In this document: positions 44,139 through 55,600 of the stretch, piece by piece
Layout: each line of letters starts with the position of its first letter
Position numbering within the stretch: position 1 is the stretch's first letter
Origin: Bacteroidota bacterium
GTDB lineage: Bacteria > Bacteroidota > Bacteroidia > NS11-12g > UBA9320
Assembly (NCBI GenBank): GCA_024679565.1
Contig: JAIBDD010000001.1
Coordinates: 87,672 to 151,671, forward strand
Direction of reading: 5' to 3'
DNA: 64,000 nt
The notes under the pieces: generated by a model
Databases searched by the model: none
What the model was told of the DNA's origin: nothing
What the model saw: only the letters and a program-made list of their open reading frames with translations
Program-made: the position numbers and the translations under genes

Positions 44139-44603
44139 TCATCTTCGCCAAACCACTTTAACCGCATTGATCTTGTTGGTGACTAATGTTTCGCCTTCAC
44201 AAATTTCAAATCCATGTTTGAGATAGAAAGCCAGCGGCGATAGATAAGGCGAACCATCTTTTCGCACATAATTGGAGTCTTCAGTAATTACCCATCCATA
44301 CAAACTACTGTTGCTAGTCTTAAGGTATTGCAGAACCTCCTGACCTAAACCAATTCCGTGAGATGCTCTATCAATTATGACGGCAAACCATTTGTCGCCT
44401 TGCCGCACAAAATCCATAAACCAACCCACAGTTACGTTGTCTATTTCAATAAAATAATGATTCACATCATCTAAAGAATTCAGATATGCGTCGAAAGTAT
44501 CATCTGTACGGTGAAACAAGGTTTGTGGGTATTCATTGTTCCATACGTCGCGGGCAAATTGTTTTTGATATCTGCTTAAGTTATTGACCTGTAGAACTTT
44601 CAC
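44139..44603 (-). CDS. GNAT family N-acetyltransferase
   Basis: This 154-aa acetyl-CoA-dependent acetyltransferase has the GNAT beta-4/alpha-3 region WFAVIIDRASHGIGLGQEVLQYLK with the acetyl-CoA pyrophosphate loop HGIGLG, and the late motif LAFYLKHGFEICEGE. The substrate is unknown. The start is GTG 44603 (VKVLQVNNLSRYQ); no better start is present. It converges on the SusCD operon. Confidence 0.85.
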   Translation of the reverse strand: MKVLQVNNLSRYQKQFARDVWNNEYPQTLFHRTDDTFDAYLNSLDDVNHYFIEIDNVTVGWFMDFVRQGDKWFAVIIDRASHGIGLGQEVLQYLKTSNSSLYGWVITEDSNYVRKDGSPYLSPLAFYLKHGFEICEGETLVTNKINAVKVVWRR

Positions 44604-44716
44604 TTGTTTAGTGCTAAATAATCTTCCTATAATCTAAGGTAGCAGGCCCATGTTAAAAATGTTCACTTTATTGCCAGTTTGTTTACCCGATCAACCAACT
44701 GGAAGTTCAATCAATT

Positions 44717-45112
44717 TTAGTCCTCTGTTTTCTCTAGCAATAACATTTGTCCATTATGTCCTCGCAAAATCAAATATTTGCTTGAAGTAGTGCCAAGTAT
44801 GTCAAAACTATAAGGCGTTCGATCTTTGACGAAAGAGATTGCGTTGTTGTTCGATCGTTTAACATAGGTAATACCCGTCTTATCTTCTCCAAAAGTTAGA
44901 TGCGTTGCGTCAACCTTCAATTGAATACTAGATATTGTAACTGAAGAGTCTGAAGTTTGTTTCACTGGGCACAAACTTGACGTCGTCATACTTTTTTGAT
45001 TCCCGTTTTCAAACGAACAATGAGCTGTCCATGTACCGTATAATTGTGTTTGACTATACGCTTGACAACTAAAAAGTATAAGAGTTGAAACCAGTAGATG
45101 TTTTAAATTCAT
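44717..45112 (-). CDS. Small exported protein, function unknown
   Basis: This 131-aa protein has a clear signal peptide (MNLKHLLVSTLILFSCQAYSQ). The remainder has a lipocalin-like feel: GTWTAHCSFENGN, LTFGEDKTGITYVKR and a final YLILRGHNGQMLLLEK. Two Cys (AHCSF and SSLCPV) could form a disulfide. I do not recognise the family. It lies just downstream of the giant PKD-repeat gene on the same strand (53-nt gap). Confidence 0.65.
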   Translation of the reverse strand: MNLKHLLVSTLILFSCQAYSQTQLYGTWTAHCSFENGNQKSMTTSSLCPVKQTSDSSVTISSIQLKVDATHLTFGEDKTGITYVKRSNNNAISFVKDRTPYSFDILGTTSSKYLILRGHNGQMLLLEKTED

Positions 45113-45165
45113 AAGTTAATAACGATTATTCGCGAATATATTGTTTCTATATACAAGTGTTGAAT

Positions 45166-48100
45166 CTACTTCACCAATAAAACGGTTCCGTTAAAATAGT
45201 GCGGAATGTCTTGATAGTCATAGATGGTAATCAAATAGAAATATGTGCCAGGGATTGTGTTTTCCGCATCCCAAGGTTCACTTTCGGTTGTTGTATAGAT
45301 TTGCTCACCCCATCGATTGTATATTTTCATTTCATATCGACCAATGCCTAGTCCTTGTGGCGCAAACGTGTTGTTAATCGGGTCATTGTCGGGATGAAAC
45401 GCACTAGGAACCAATATGTTAACGACAAAGTCGATGATAATTTCAGCAGTGAATGAATCTTTACATCCGTATTGATTCGTTACCGTTTGCGTAATGATGT
45501 AGGTAGCAGTATCAGGAAAGCGATACATAAAGTCCTTTTCGGTAGACTCAAATCCATGTGAGAAATCGTACTGATAGCTCACAGCGTCAACGGCATTAGA
45601 GGTGAATTCAACCTCACTATTTACCACATCTGCTCGTTCCGGACTCATGAAAAATCCTGCGGTAGGCAAGTCATGCACATCTATCGTCTTAGTTGCAGAG
45701 TACATACAATTTGCATTCGTTTCAACCTGCATGGTTATTTTATACGTGCCAGGATTCTGATATACGTATTCAAAACTATCTTGACCTAAGATCCGTTGGC
45801 CGTTACCCATGTCCCACTCAATTCGAGAAATTGGCGTTACCAAATCCAATATTGTTTGCTTAACCAATTGCGAATCATATACGCAGATGTCAGATATATC
45901 AAACTGTGGTTTAACAATATGATCTACCGTAACATCTTGACTAACAGTATCGTAACAATTGAAACTATTTAAAACAATAAGCTCGGTTGTGTAAGTACCT
46001 AGGGCCGAGTATAGGGTATTACTATTTGCATCAGTTGACGCATTTCCGTCGCCAAAATCGTAATCAAAACTTGTTAATGTCCCCGCCGAAGTTGTTGACT
46101 CTGAGGTAAAACGCACCAAGTTGTCATCACATGGCGTCAGCCACGTAAACTGGGCAACTGGTTTTGGATCGACTGCAAAGTCAAATAGAGAGTCTGTAGT
46201 ACAGCCATTATTAAAATTAATGGTGACGTTTACTGGATACGTGCCAGGCGTCATAAATATTTGTTGATCAAGCCTAATCCCACCAGAAATAGAGTTTGAC
46301 GAAAAATCCCAGACTACAGTTGACATCGAATCAGGTTGAACGGGTGTAATTTCAAAACTAAATTCTGATTCGGCACAATTCCCATAAGTTGTTAGATTTG
46401 GCTTCTCCGTATATTTAACCTGTGCCTGATGTATTGAACTCGTATCTACACACCCACTGTCTGATTCACTTATTAATTGAATATTATGCACCCCAGGAGT
46501 ACCAAACAGCACGGCCTTGCGAGAAGATCCAGGAAGGAAACCTGCACCAGTATTCCAGTATCTTGTAGTTAATTTACCTGTAACCACTGAACTCGATTCA
46601 TTAAGGATGACAGAATCACCATAACATGCGTCAGATACAATAAAGCTAGCCACAGGATTAGGGTGTACAACAACATCTACACGGCTCGTGTCTTTGCAGC
46701 CATTATCTGAGCTAACGGTAAGCACAGTTGTGTACTTTCCTTCAGATCCATAGATATAACTTGTGTCACGTGTAGAACTCAACACAACACCATCACCAAA
46801 ATTCCAATCAAAGGAGTTTATGCCCACACCTGATGTGGATGTTATATTGGTCTTGTACCAAGAAGTATCTCCCAAACAATTATTCGTAGACACTAGATCG
46901 AGAATTGGTTTTTCGTAAACCGATATCGTATCTATATGACTGTCTGTACAGCCTTTATCTGAAACAGCTTCGAGTTCAATTTCAAAAGTTCCAAAGTTAT
47001 TTTCTGAATACGTCAAATCTACATCCGCAAACTGTCTGGCATTAACCTGCCAATTGTATGTTAACAAACCCTGTTTTATAGACGACATGTTCGTTGCTTT
47101 AACAGAATCAAATTGGCAAATATCTTGGACAGAGAAATCGGAAATCGGTAATGGATATGGCCTTGCAAATTGTGTGTCGCTACTTGTACAACCAAAACTA
47201 TCACGTATTAGCAATTGAATCTCAAACGGGTTGTCATCCGTTGGGATAAAACCAGGAGTTGTGTTTACAAACGTGTCGTTATTGGCCAGCATATATTGAA
47301 CCGTATCAAGGCCAATATCGGCTATAACAGATTGATGTCCAATAGTATAACCCACCCCAACACAGGTGTCTTCAATACTCAATTTTGCTGTTGGGATTTG
47401 ATGTACAACGATTCGTGTTGAATCCTTTATTTGACAAAATTTTGAATCCGTTATTGTAATCGTATAGTTGGTTGTATTCGTTGGGTTCGCCCAGGTTTTA
47501 ACACTGGTGGATCTTTGCAAACTATCCGTAGGTAACCAAGAATAAGATTTGAACCCAACACCGCCAGTTGGAACGTCTCCAACAATTACCCGTTCACCAG
47601 CGCAAATATCAATCGTGTCTTCAAGGTCTAAAAACATAGCAGGATGCAAGGTGATGTAAGCCGTGTCTGTGGAGGTACATTGTCCTCTATCCGTTTCGAG
47701 CAGTAATCTATATTCAGAATCATCCGATGACTTATTTACTGCCGCAAATATGGTTTGACTGCTATCAGGTTCAAGAATATAATTAGCAGTTGTCCATTTG
47801 TATGTAACACCTGGCATAGGCGCCGTCCCGACAACAACGTTTGTCCTGGAACATACCGTAGTGTCTCTACCCGCATTTTTCAAATGTACCGTACCAATAT
47901 GCTGATAGGTTTGGGAACAGACACAATTGGTGCTATCAATAACAACCAATAAATTACACACATCCTGACTTGAAACAACAAACTGCATGGTGTCAAGTAT
48001 TTGTTGACCTGTATTGATAGATTGCCATATTGAATCACGCGCGATAATAGGTTCACCAACATCTAATTTGCCATTTCCATTGCTGTCCACCACAATTTTT

Positions 48101-51100
48101 ACCTGCATCAAGTTGCCCATTTCTTTCTTGCTGCCACTATTGGTAACGGCATAATTTAAACGAATAAGCTCTCCAGATAATGATGCAATACTCTCGGCTT
48201 TTTTGATGAGTACTTGATAAATTCCTTTTTTAATAGAGTCGAGCTGCAAGTCGTTACTTGTGCTCACGTTAATGTCGCAGTACGTGCTGTCTTTAACGCA
48301 AAGTGCGGGCTGCAATACCACAGACTGTGCAATTATTTGGGTGCTCCCACAATCTAGCTCTGCAGGGTTAACATATGTTCGGTATTTAAACACCATCGAA
48401 TCACCGACTGTTATCCCACTAGGTACTTCCCACAAGCCAGTGTACTTTAAACCTTTTTTGACAGTTGGTTTTTTCTTCGGACCATTGTAGACGCTAGTTA
48501 TAAATGTTGTGTCAATATAGATACCATCCGGTAATAGCAACTGTATGTAATCGTTAATTCCCGTGGTATCTGGGCCTAAATTTATAAAACGAAACTGACC
48601 ATCTCCGTCATAGTTACAGATATCGATTGGCTTTTTGTCAAACTCAATGTAACTGAAATACGGTTTGGTTATGCCCTTTATGTCAATCGGTTTACTTGCT
48701 GCATAGTTGCTCAATACAGGATCTCCACAGCGCAATTGGCCACCAGGACGGGCCAAAAAGTATGTGGAACTCACATAATCACAATCTGTACTTACAGTGC
48801 ACTTAATTTTATAAGAATTAACTGCCGTTGAAGTGACCCCAGCCAAACCTTCGGCAGACAGATAAGTGCTGTATTTGCTTACGTCCCATCGGTATGTTCC
48901 GCCACGAAGACTTATTGGATTAAGGAGTCTGATGGAGTCTGAAGAACCAGGCAAAAACAAATATGCGGTGTCTTTCAGAATTATACCTGACTGTAAAAAG
49001 AGGTCTACATACAGATTGAATGCCCTTGCATTTGACAGGTTTTTAACTTCGATTTCAAAATCTGTCAAAGCACATAAATCAATGATGGTATCTTGTTTTA
49101 CAATAGACGGAGTTAATAGGGTGTTTTGGGGTATATACGAAAGCGTTTTTTGCAAATCAACACATCTAGCTGAAGCTAAACTTTGCGGGTACCCGTCGCA
49201 ATCGTTGCCTAAAGACAATACAAAACTGTCTCTGTCGCAACTTTGATATGTGGCTTTGATTAAATAGTTCGCACTCCTTTGCGCATTGATATCACCTAAC
49301 TGGAATATGCCATTCACCTGTTTGACAGCCTTTCCTGTCGCGATGTCTATAACTGCTTCAATCTTTGTATTCCCATTGTTGGCAGCCGCAATCCAAATGT
49401 TTTTAGAATTAGACTTTGCAGAACTATTGTCCACCACAATTTGCCATACGGCTGTATCTGAATCAGCGTTAACAAGGTCGGAAAGTGTATTTAGATTTAA
49501 CTCAGGTTTTTCGTAAACAACTTGATCGTTATGTGTAGTGGTATAGTGACGTTCCAACTGATTTCCTAAAAATCCAAGTTGCTGGAACTCCATGCCGTAT
49601 TGCACGATTGAGGTACCGTGTTTTGCCAAGCAATTCGGACGTAATTTACAGTACCAAACACCGACAAAACCATCGTCACTAATCTTAAAGCTTCCTCCCT
49701 TGTCTTCGTATAGGTGTCCAATATCATATTCTAAGGTATCACCCAACTGCCTCGATAGTTTAATCGTATCGGCATATTGCCATTTGGACTTACCTGTTCC
49801 GGCTGTTCTGTAATCGTACAATCTGGTGTGCACCACGTCGAAACCAGTTGGAGGAATAATTATGAGTTTATTTGGCTTGGCCCATGCTCTGTATTCGCTC
49901 GGAAACATATTTCCACCATGATAATTGTTACAACAATTACCAACGCTTAAGTAATAATTTTGCGTGACAGTAATTTCACCGCAGCTATTTGCGGCATAAA
50001 CCCCTCTACAGCAATTTGTAAAATAGGACCCAACCAACTGAAAGTTTCCAGAAAAACTGTCGCATTGGTATTTTTGATACGACGCTGGATTGGGCGTATT
50101 GTGCAAATAGAAATCACTTTCTACCTTTATTTCTCTAAAGAAATTACCCGGGTTGGTGGCGACCACATATTTGACATACAATTCAACACTATCCGTAGTT
50201 GCATAAGAAAACCCACTGTAAAGCGGACATTTCGAGGCAATTAGATTCGGAACACCTAAGTCAAACTTAAATGTTCGATTAACCCCTACTGAGGTGCTTG
50301 ATGTTTTAATACCATCACATGAATACAGCTGTCTGCCTCTTCTTAGAATCCGAACACGCGCATCAGCCACTTCTAAGTACCTGCCATAACGGATTGTTGA
50401 TGTGGCAGTGAGTCTTGTCCATGTGGTGATAGATCCTTGACGATTGATCTTGCCCTTAAAAACAGACAATAGGGTGTCGCCAAACATAACTCTCTCGGTT
50501 CTTATTTTGTCTAAATCAACTTGGCCGGCTCCATCTGCAATACCGTCGTTGTTATTGTCTGGCAATCCGTAACTAATGCGTTGCATACTAAAATCCCCAA
50601 ACTTTAATCCTGAAGCGCAGCTATTATCACAGTGTACTTTAATGTTCCCAGTAAAGCACAAACTCTTAAATACGCAACTGTTGGTGCAGCTTGCATTCGG
50701 AGTATAATTTACAAATAATGATATCGGTTGTGATTTATTCGAACTGGCACTTGAGCAATCTCCAATCAGTTTTATCACCAAGTCCGATCGAACTAGGGTG
50801 ATTGACGGTACTCCTTTGAACTGGGCATGTAAACTATCCCCAACCATTTTTACCGTATTCGGTGTCCAAGTTCCGCCAGAATGCGTACGGAATTCAATAT
50901 CTTTTTTGTTTAATGAGTGTTTTATGCCCGCTGGGAGCTCACAATACACATCTAACACCGAATTGGCCGAAATACCTACTAATCCACCTGTAGTAACCGT
51001 AAAAATTAGTTTTGCAGTGTCTTTGTCGACGATGTCTGTAGGTACAAAGCTGGTGAATTTCAAGTTGTGATACAGACCATACGACCCACGCGTTTCAGCC

Positions 51101-52410
51101 TTGGTAATGGTTTTTTGGCATTGGTCTTCATACGTTGCGCTAAAATTCCACCGATGCGCATATACACCTCCTATACAATTGTTGGTGCAACATGAAATGC
51201 TGTTCCAATCTAAGTAAACCGTATCTCCAGGCAGTATGCTTGGCAAAACTAAGTCCATAGAGGCCAGTGGTCTTGATCCCAAACAAGCTAGATTTCCTGT
51301 ATTTAAATTGAGTCTAACTCTTGTTATATCTGCTTTTAAGGAACGTCCGGATTTCCCAAACTTCATAACCAACGAAGAAGTATCTATCGCCGATCTATTC
51401 CCTCCCCAAAAACCTGTATTGGCGGTTTGAAATACGGATATTTTGGTGTTGCGTGCTGTATCGTCACCGGCATTTACAATCATCAACTGTGCCTTTGAAG
51501 GAAGCGCATCGTCGTAACAAGTATTAACGGTTGCTGAAGGTTTAAATACAAGATTTGGCGCTTTGCTTTTTAAACTTACTTGCGCATTGTACGACAATGA
51601 TTTACAAGTTTTATTGTTACAACCCCACGATAGTTTTATACTTTCAGCTAACGAATTACATCCGTTTACAATAATAGAATCAATGATTTCGATGGATTCG
51701 CCATTCTCTAAATAAATATCTTTATCTCCAACCAACTTGATATGCGAAGTATCAAAAGATGAAGTATACCTTAATCCAGCCTTGGTTATAGCACCACCTC
51801 GTACGCTAACAATTTTTAAACCGGACTCGAAAGTTTGAGCCACCGTAAAACCCTTGACTCCACCTTTACCGCCGTTGGTGATTGTCAACTTGCGCACAAA
51901 CAACTCACCCAGTGAGGCAGAGATATATTGATTTGTGATACTGCTTACATTAATAGAAGGTTGATTGACAGATAAAGGAAGTGACTTGTGATTTACAGAA
52001 CCCCCTGTATACGTGCAAACCGCCGTAATTGTTGGAATCCCACCACTCGTTAAAAACCCTGTAAGATCACAATCTGCTATAACTTTTACCTCAAACGTAG
52101 AATTGCCAGTAATGGTTAGGTTGGGTAAATTAAATTCTGGTTTTTGAAGATTTGTTGTCGACTTTTCAGTCACTCCGGTCCCTGATACCGAACCTTTTTC
52201 ATAATAAATACCCGAGGGCAGTGTTAGTGTAACAGATATACCAGAAACACTCCCAGTTGTAATGTTTCTTACATCCATCTCAATTTTTTGAGAAGCACCA
52301 CAAATCCCTATAGAGCTGGGGAGTTTGGAAGTTATGTTAACTTTAGATTGGCCGGAAACCCACACTGTAGAACACAGGAAAGAAATTAATACGCATATTA
52401 ATTTAAGCAT
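45166..52410 (-). CDS. Giant PKD-repeat surface protein with T9SS type B (gliding-associated) C terminus
   Basis: This is a 2414-aa protein from ATG 52410, whose signal peptide is MLKLICVLISFLCSTVWVSGQ; an ATG at 52437 would add nine residues. The N-terminal 1500 residues are repeated beta domains of the uncharacterised-repeat/DUF11 kind (FEVKVIADC, LPSGIYYEKGS, SVTLTLPSG) with many Cys. Residues about 1530-1680 contain Ig-like modules, and 1740-2330 about seven PKD-like domains. The C terminus (VPSAFHPDNDPINNTF, YEMKIYNRWGEQIYTT, PGTYFYLITIYD) is the CHU_C/type B sorting domain used by SprB-like gliding adhesins. It is probably a surface adhesin or filament. Confidence 0.87.
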   Translation of the reverse strand: MLKLICVLISFLCSTVWVSGQSKVNITSKLPSSIGICGASQKIEMDVRNITTGSVSGISVTLTLPSGIYYEKGSVSGTGVTEKSTTNLQKPEFNLPNLTITGNSTFEVKVIADCDLTGFLTSGGIPTITAVCTYTGGSVNHKSLPLSVNQPSINVSSITNQYISASLGELFVRKLTITNGGKGGVKGFTVAQTFESGLKIVSVRGGAITKAGLRYTSSFDTSHIKLVGDKDIYLENGESIEIIDSIIVNGCNSLAESIKLSWGCNNKTCKSLSYNAQVSLKSKAPNLVFKPSATVNTCYDDALPSKAQLMIVNAGDDTARNTKISVFQTANTGFWGGNRSAIDTSSLVMKFGKSGRSLKADITRVRLNLNTGNLACLGSRPLASMDLVLPSILPGDTVYLDWNSISCCTNNCIGGVYAHRWNFSATYEDQCQKTITKAETRGSYGLYHNLKFTSFVPTDIVDKDTAKLIFTVTTGGLVGISANSVLDVYCELPAGIKHSLNKKDIEFRTHSGGTWTPNTVKMVGDSLHAQFKGVPSITLVRSDLVIKLIGDCSSASSNKSQPISLFVNYTPNASCTNSCVFKSLCFTGNIKVHCDNSCASGLKFGDFSMQRISYGLPDNNNDGIADGAGQVDLDKIRTERVMFGDTLLSVFKGKINRQGSITTWTRLTATSTIRYGRYLEVADARVRILRRGRQLYSCDGIKTSSTSVGVNRTFKFDLGVPNLIASKCPLYSGFSYATTDSVELYVKYVVATNPGNFFREIKVESDFYLHNTPNPASYQKYQCDSFSGNFQLVGSYFTNCCRGVYAANSCGEITVTQNYYLSVGNCCNNYHGGNMFPSEYRAWAKPNKLIIIPPTGFDVVHTRLYDYRTAGTGKSKWQYADTIKLSRQLGDTLEYDIGHLYEDKGGSFKISDDGFVGVWYCKLRPNCLAKHGTSIVQYGMEFQQLGFLGNQLERHYTTTHNDQVVYEKPELNLNTLSDLVNADSDTAVWQIVVDNSSAKSNSKNIWIAAANNGNTKIEAVIDIATGKAVKQVNGIFQLGDINAQRSANYLIKATYQSCDRDSFVLSLGNDCDGYPQSLASARCVDLQKTLSYIPQNTLLTPSIVKQDTIIDLCALTDFEIEVKNLSNARAFNLYVDLFLQSGIILKDTAYLFLPGSSDSIRLLNPISLRGGTYRWDVSKYSTYLSAEGLAGVTSTAVNSYKIKCTVSTDCDYVSSTYFLARPGGQLRCGDPVLSNYAASKPIDIKGITKPYFSYIEFDKKPIDICNYDGDGQFRFINLGPDTTGINDYIQLLLPDGIYIDTTFITSVYNGPKKKPTVKKGLKYTGLWEVPSGITVGDSMVFKYRTYVNPAELDCGSTQIIAQSVVLQPALCVKDSTYCDINVSTSNDLQLDSIKKGIYQVLIKKAESIASLSGELIRLNYAVTNSGSKKEMGNLMQVKIVVDSNGNGKLDVGEPIIARDSIWQSINTGQQILDTMQFVVSSQDVCNLLVVIDSTNCVCSQTYQHIGTVHLKNAGRDTTVCSRTNVVVGTAPMPGVTYKWTTANYILEPDSSQTIFAAVNKSSDDSEYRLLLETDRGQCTSTDTAYITLHPAMFLDLEDTIDICAGERVIVGDVPTGGVGFKSYSWLPTDSLQRSTSVKTWANPTNTTNYTITITDSKFCQIKDSTRIVVHQIPTAKLSIEDTCVGVGYTIGHQSVIADIGLDTVQYMLANNDTFVNTTPGFIPTDDNPFEIQLLIRDSFGCTSSDTQFARPYPLPISDFSVQDICQFDSVKATNMSSIKQGLLTYNWQVNARQFADVDLTYSENNFGTFEIELEAVSDKGCTDSHIDTISVYEKPILDLVSTNNCLGDTSWYKTNITSTSGVGINSFDWNFGDGVVLSSTRDTSYIYGSEGKYTTVLTVSSDNGCKDTSRVDVVVHPNPVASFIVSDACYGDSVILNESSSVVTGKLTTRYWNTGAGFLPGSSRKAVLFGTPGVHNIQLISESDSGCVDTSSIHQAQVKYTEKPNLTTYGNCAESEFSFEITPVQPDSMSTVVWDFSSNSISGGIRLDQQIFMTPGTYPVNVTINFNNGCTTDSLFDFAVDPKPVAQFTWLTPCDDNLVRFTSESTTSAGTLTSFDYDFGDGNASTDANSNTLYSALGTYTTELIVLNSFNCYDTVSQDVTVDHIVKPQFDISDICVYDSQLVKQTILDLVTPISRIEWDMGNGQRILGQDSFEYVYQNPGTYKITMQVETNANCMYSATKTIDVHDLPTAGFFMSPERADVVNSEVEFTSNAVDAVSYQYDFSHGFESTEKDFMYRFPDTATYIITQTVTNQYGCKDSFTAEIIIDFVVNILVPSAFHPDNDPINNTFAPQGLGIGRYEMKIYNRWGEQIYTTTESEPWDAENTIPGTYFYLITIYDYQDIPHYFNGTVLLVK
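45420..47150 (-). repeat. Seven PKD-like repeats (~85 codons each) in the giant protein
   Basis: Repeats begin near residues 1765, 1860, 1937, 2021, 2101, 2184 and 2262, counted from the upstream ATG at 52437. Most open with a D-x-C-x-x-D-S type motif (VQDICQFDSV, VSDACYGDSV, ISDICVYDSQ) and contain F-DW-FGDG or similar, then G-x-Y/H before the last strand. They are divergent at DNA level. Confidence 0.7.
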
Positions 52411-52624
52411 TGTGTTTTTAATAGAATTACTGGGCATACTTTTGACTAACTCACGAATTTACTAAAAACTTGATAATAAATAGGTTACAGCAAATGGATT
52501 CAGCGCATCTAAGACCCACTTCTCGTTTAGAATCCTAAGTCAAAGATTGGTTAGCTACACACGTATGCGCTTTTATGGCAACACTGCCTTAAATGGCACA
52601 TTGGCGCTATGACAAGTCTTCTCC

Positions 52625-55600
52625 CTATTGCTTTAACAGCTTGAATATGCGGACTTTATCCGCATCAGAAACTTCTAAGTAATACGCGCCCGCGGCTAAA
52701 TGATTTGCCGGAATTAGTAAGTCATTGTTGGACTTAATCGTTCCATTCCAAATATCTTGGCCTGTGGCATTAAAGATATGCAGATCTAAACTGCGTTCAA
52801 TTTTAGACTCAAATTTGACTGTAAAATCAGTTACAATAGGATTCGGAAATACTTGAATCAATTCGTTTACATCCACATTAGGAACCACAATCGTGTCTAG
52901 CAAATCTGATTTAATAATCTCGGTTTGAGTTAAATCAAAAACAGCATCACCGTCAACGGTTGCAGAAGCGAGATTTGACAACAAGGTAAATCTATTCCAT
53001 AAGGCTACATCATCGATGTACCAACCTCTCCCACCTACTGCAGGATCAGACACCATTCGGAAACGAATATTTACCACGTTACCTTGATAAAAGCTTAAAT
53101 CAATATTGGTTTGAACAAACCCATTAGAGTTTCCAGAGAAAGCCTGTCTTCCTGCTATACGACTTGTATTATTTGCGTCTATAGTTGCGTTGTACCCATT
53201 AAGAATCATTTTGTCGCCCAAATCAATCCAATCACCATTCACAAGTATTTCGACAACAGCACCGTCATTGGCGCTCTCGGTATTGTAAAAATGCGAGAAT
53301 ATCAAATTTGGATTAGCCATTTCTGTGAGGTCAAATGTGTTTTCCAACCATCCGTCAGAACTTGTACCTACGTCTTGAATAAACCAGCTAAAAAAGCCAC
53401 TATTTGATTCTGTTTGTGTTCTCAGCCAACGAATTGAACCCTGATCAACTGTTGGCGTCCAATTTGCAGTATCCTGTTCTACATTATCTAGCCATGCCAT
53501 CTTCCCTCCAGCTTCTTTGTTGACCTTAACAGAGTAGCCACATTCTATACTGTCTCCAGCTTTTAAATCATTGATTGTAAGCGAAAAAGTGTTATTGGCT
53601 TTATCGAAATCTAAGTTGCATCTACCATCCGATGTAACAAACTGTGCTTCAATCCCTAAACTATCAAATACATCTATTTTAGCTAGGTCTACACCACCAC
53701 GGTTAACCACCTTAATGGTATAATCAATGGTTTCATTTGATATTGCACTTTGTACACCAGTTTTATGAATGCTATAGTCATCAAGGAAAGGCGGAAGGTC
53801 AAAGGCTTCTGCTCCATCAGCCTTACTAGCTGAAGTACCTTGGTCAGCACTATAACCCAAACCACGTTTTGCAAATGCAGACCATATCAATTTCTTATTT
53901 TTACCTCCATTTAGCAATTCATCAGCTTTTAATATAGCGTCTCTACCGTCAACAAAACCTGGGCCGCATGGCTGAAGTTTCATTGCGTCTAATACCAAGC
54001 GCATCATGATGTTGTTTCCACCAGTACCTCTGTACAAGTCGTCATCATATCCATATTCTCCAATAAATGCCCAGTGCAGGTCCCATAACATTGAACACCA
54101 AACGCTTCCAACACCGTGAGGCACTGTAAATTGTGCATTTTTTATGTAGTCGTAAGTTACTGGGTTAACTGCGAAGCTTGTTGAGTATGGGTAAACTCTG
54201 ATGCCGCCACCATTAATAGTTTGGCCTCGTGGGTATGTTCCAATTCCTCTTCTTTTTTCTGGAGCGTCGTCTTTATGTTGGGTCATAATCAAACCTAAGA
54301 AATCACTCCAGCCCTCTCCCATTTGCTCCTGGTATCGGTTAGACTGTAAACAGGCACTATTTGCTGGTCCACCTGTTAGTCGAATACTAATTCCGTGCGT
54401 ATATTCATGTGTGATAACACCATTGTCAAAATCGCTATCTCTAAAATTCCCTTCAATTCGGCTCGAGTCGTACATTGAACCTTCAACTTGCTCCATGGCC
54501 ATTCTAGTTTTAATAGTCCCTCCATTTGCTTGTGATATCATTATTGAAGGAATTGTCAATGCTCCAGCACCATTCCCTCTCATAGCGATAGGTGCGGTTG
54601 TTACGTTATTAATTACAATAACACCTATTGCTCCTGCATTTTGCGCTTTGGTAATTTTCGAAACAAATGAACAATTGCCTCTATCAAACACAGCTATGTT
54701 ACCGCTTAATGAAGAGTTGTTGATTAATGCGTTACACCCTTCAGAACCATTCGCAGTTCCATCGTCTACCAAAATTAAATTCCCTTTAACTGGTGTTTTA
54801 GTCAATGTTCCTCCAATGGTTGCTGGCGCTGATGCATATTTTCTAGCAATCGCCGATGGCTCGTCAATTTGAAAATAGTCATCTATTGTTGTTCCATCCC
54901 CCCACAAATACATCTGCATTCTTGGGTTTTGACCGTCAGCCGGTGTTGCAAAATTTGCATTGTTTGTGCCAGTTCCATCTTGGGCATCTGCAAAAACGTG
55001 GTCACTTCCAGATCCACCATTTCCATAGTTATTTTCTTGAAAGTTTCCTGAAACTTCATCAAAACCGTACATATACCAAACATCATGCATCAAATTGTTC
55101 CAGTAGAACAAGTTAATAATTGATGCATCGATATAGTTAGTGGCGGATTGATTTACATCAAAATCTGCAGCAAAAGTTAGTCCTGAGCCTCCTTCTGGAC
55201 TAGATCCGGTACCATTGTTTCCATTTAAATCATCTTGCGCCCACACGTTGTTTCCACGTGTTATTGTGTACTCAGCACCGGCAACGCCGTTAACATCATG
55301 CCATCCAAATGGTGATGATTCAGAATCTGCAGGATCTTCAACGATAGTTCTGTTTCCATGGTTTGGGCTTTCAATTGGGTAGTTAAAAACTTGGTAACTG
55401 GCATCCGCCTGAATCCTGGTGCTATTTTGTACCTCACTAACAATTGGTCGCAGAGGTGTAAAATCTGATTCATGATGACATTCGTTGTGGTTTCCAAAAC
55501 TACATCGTACAATATTATCAGAGTTCACAATTATTTCACCTGTTGAAGCACTTACGAATGCACTCCAATAATGTTCCGGTTCGTAACTAAAGAACTGAAC

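Noticed and set aside
52438..52624. Possible structured RNA between the giant gene and the M36 protease gene
   Set aside because: Short GCGC and GGCA/TGCC pairings can be drawn, but there is no consistent fold or T tract.
54201..54872. 223-codon plus-strand open frame
   Set aside because: It is antisense to the PA and catalytic region of the M36 protease; its composition follows from the opposite strand and shows no family.
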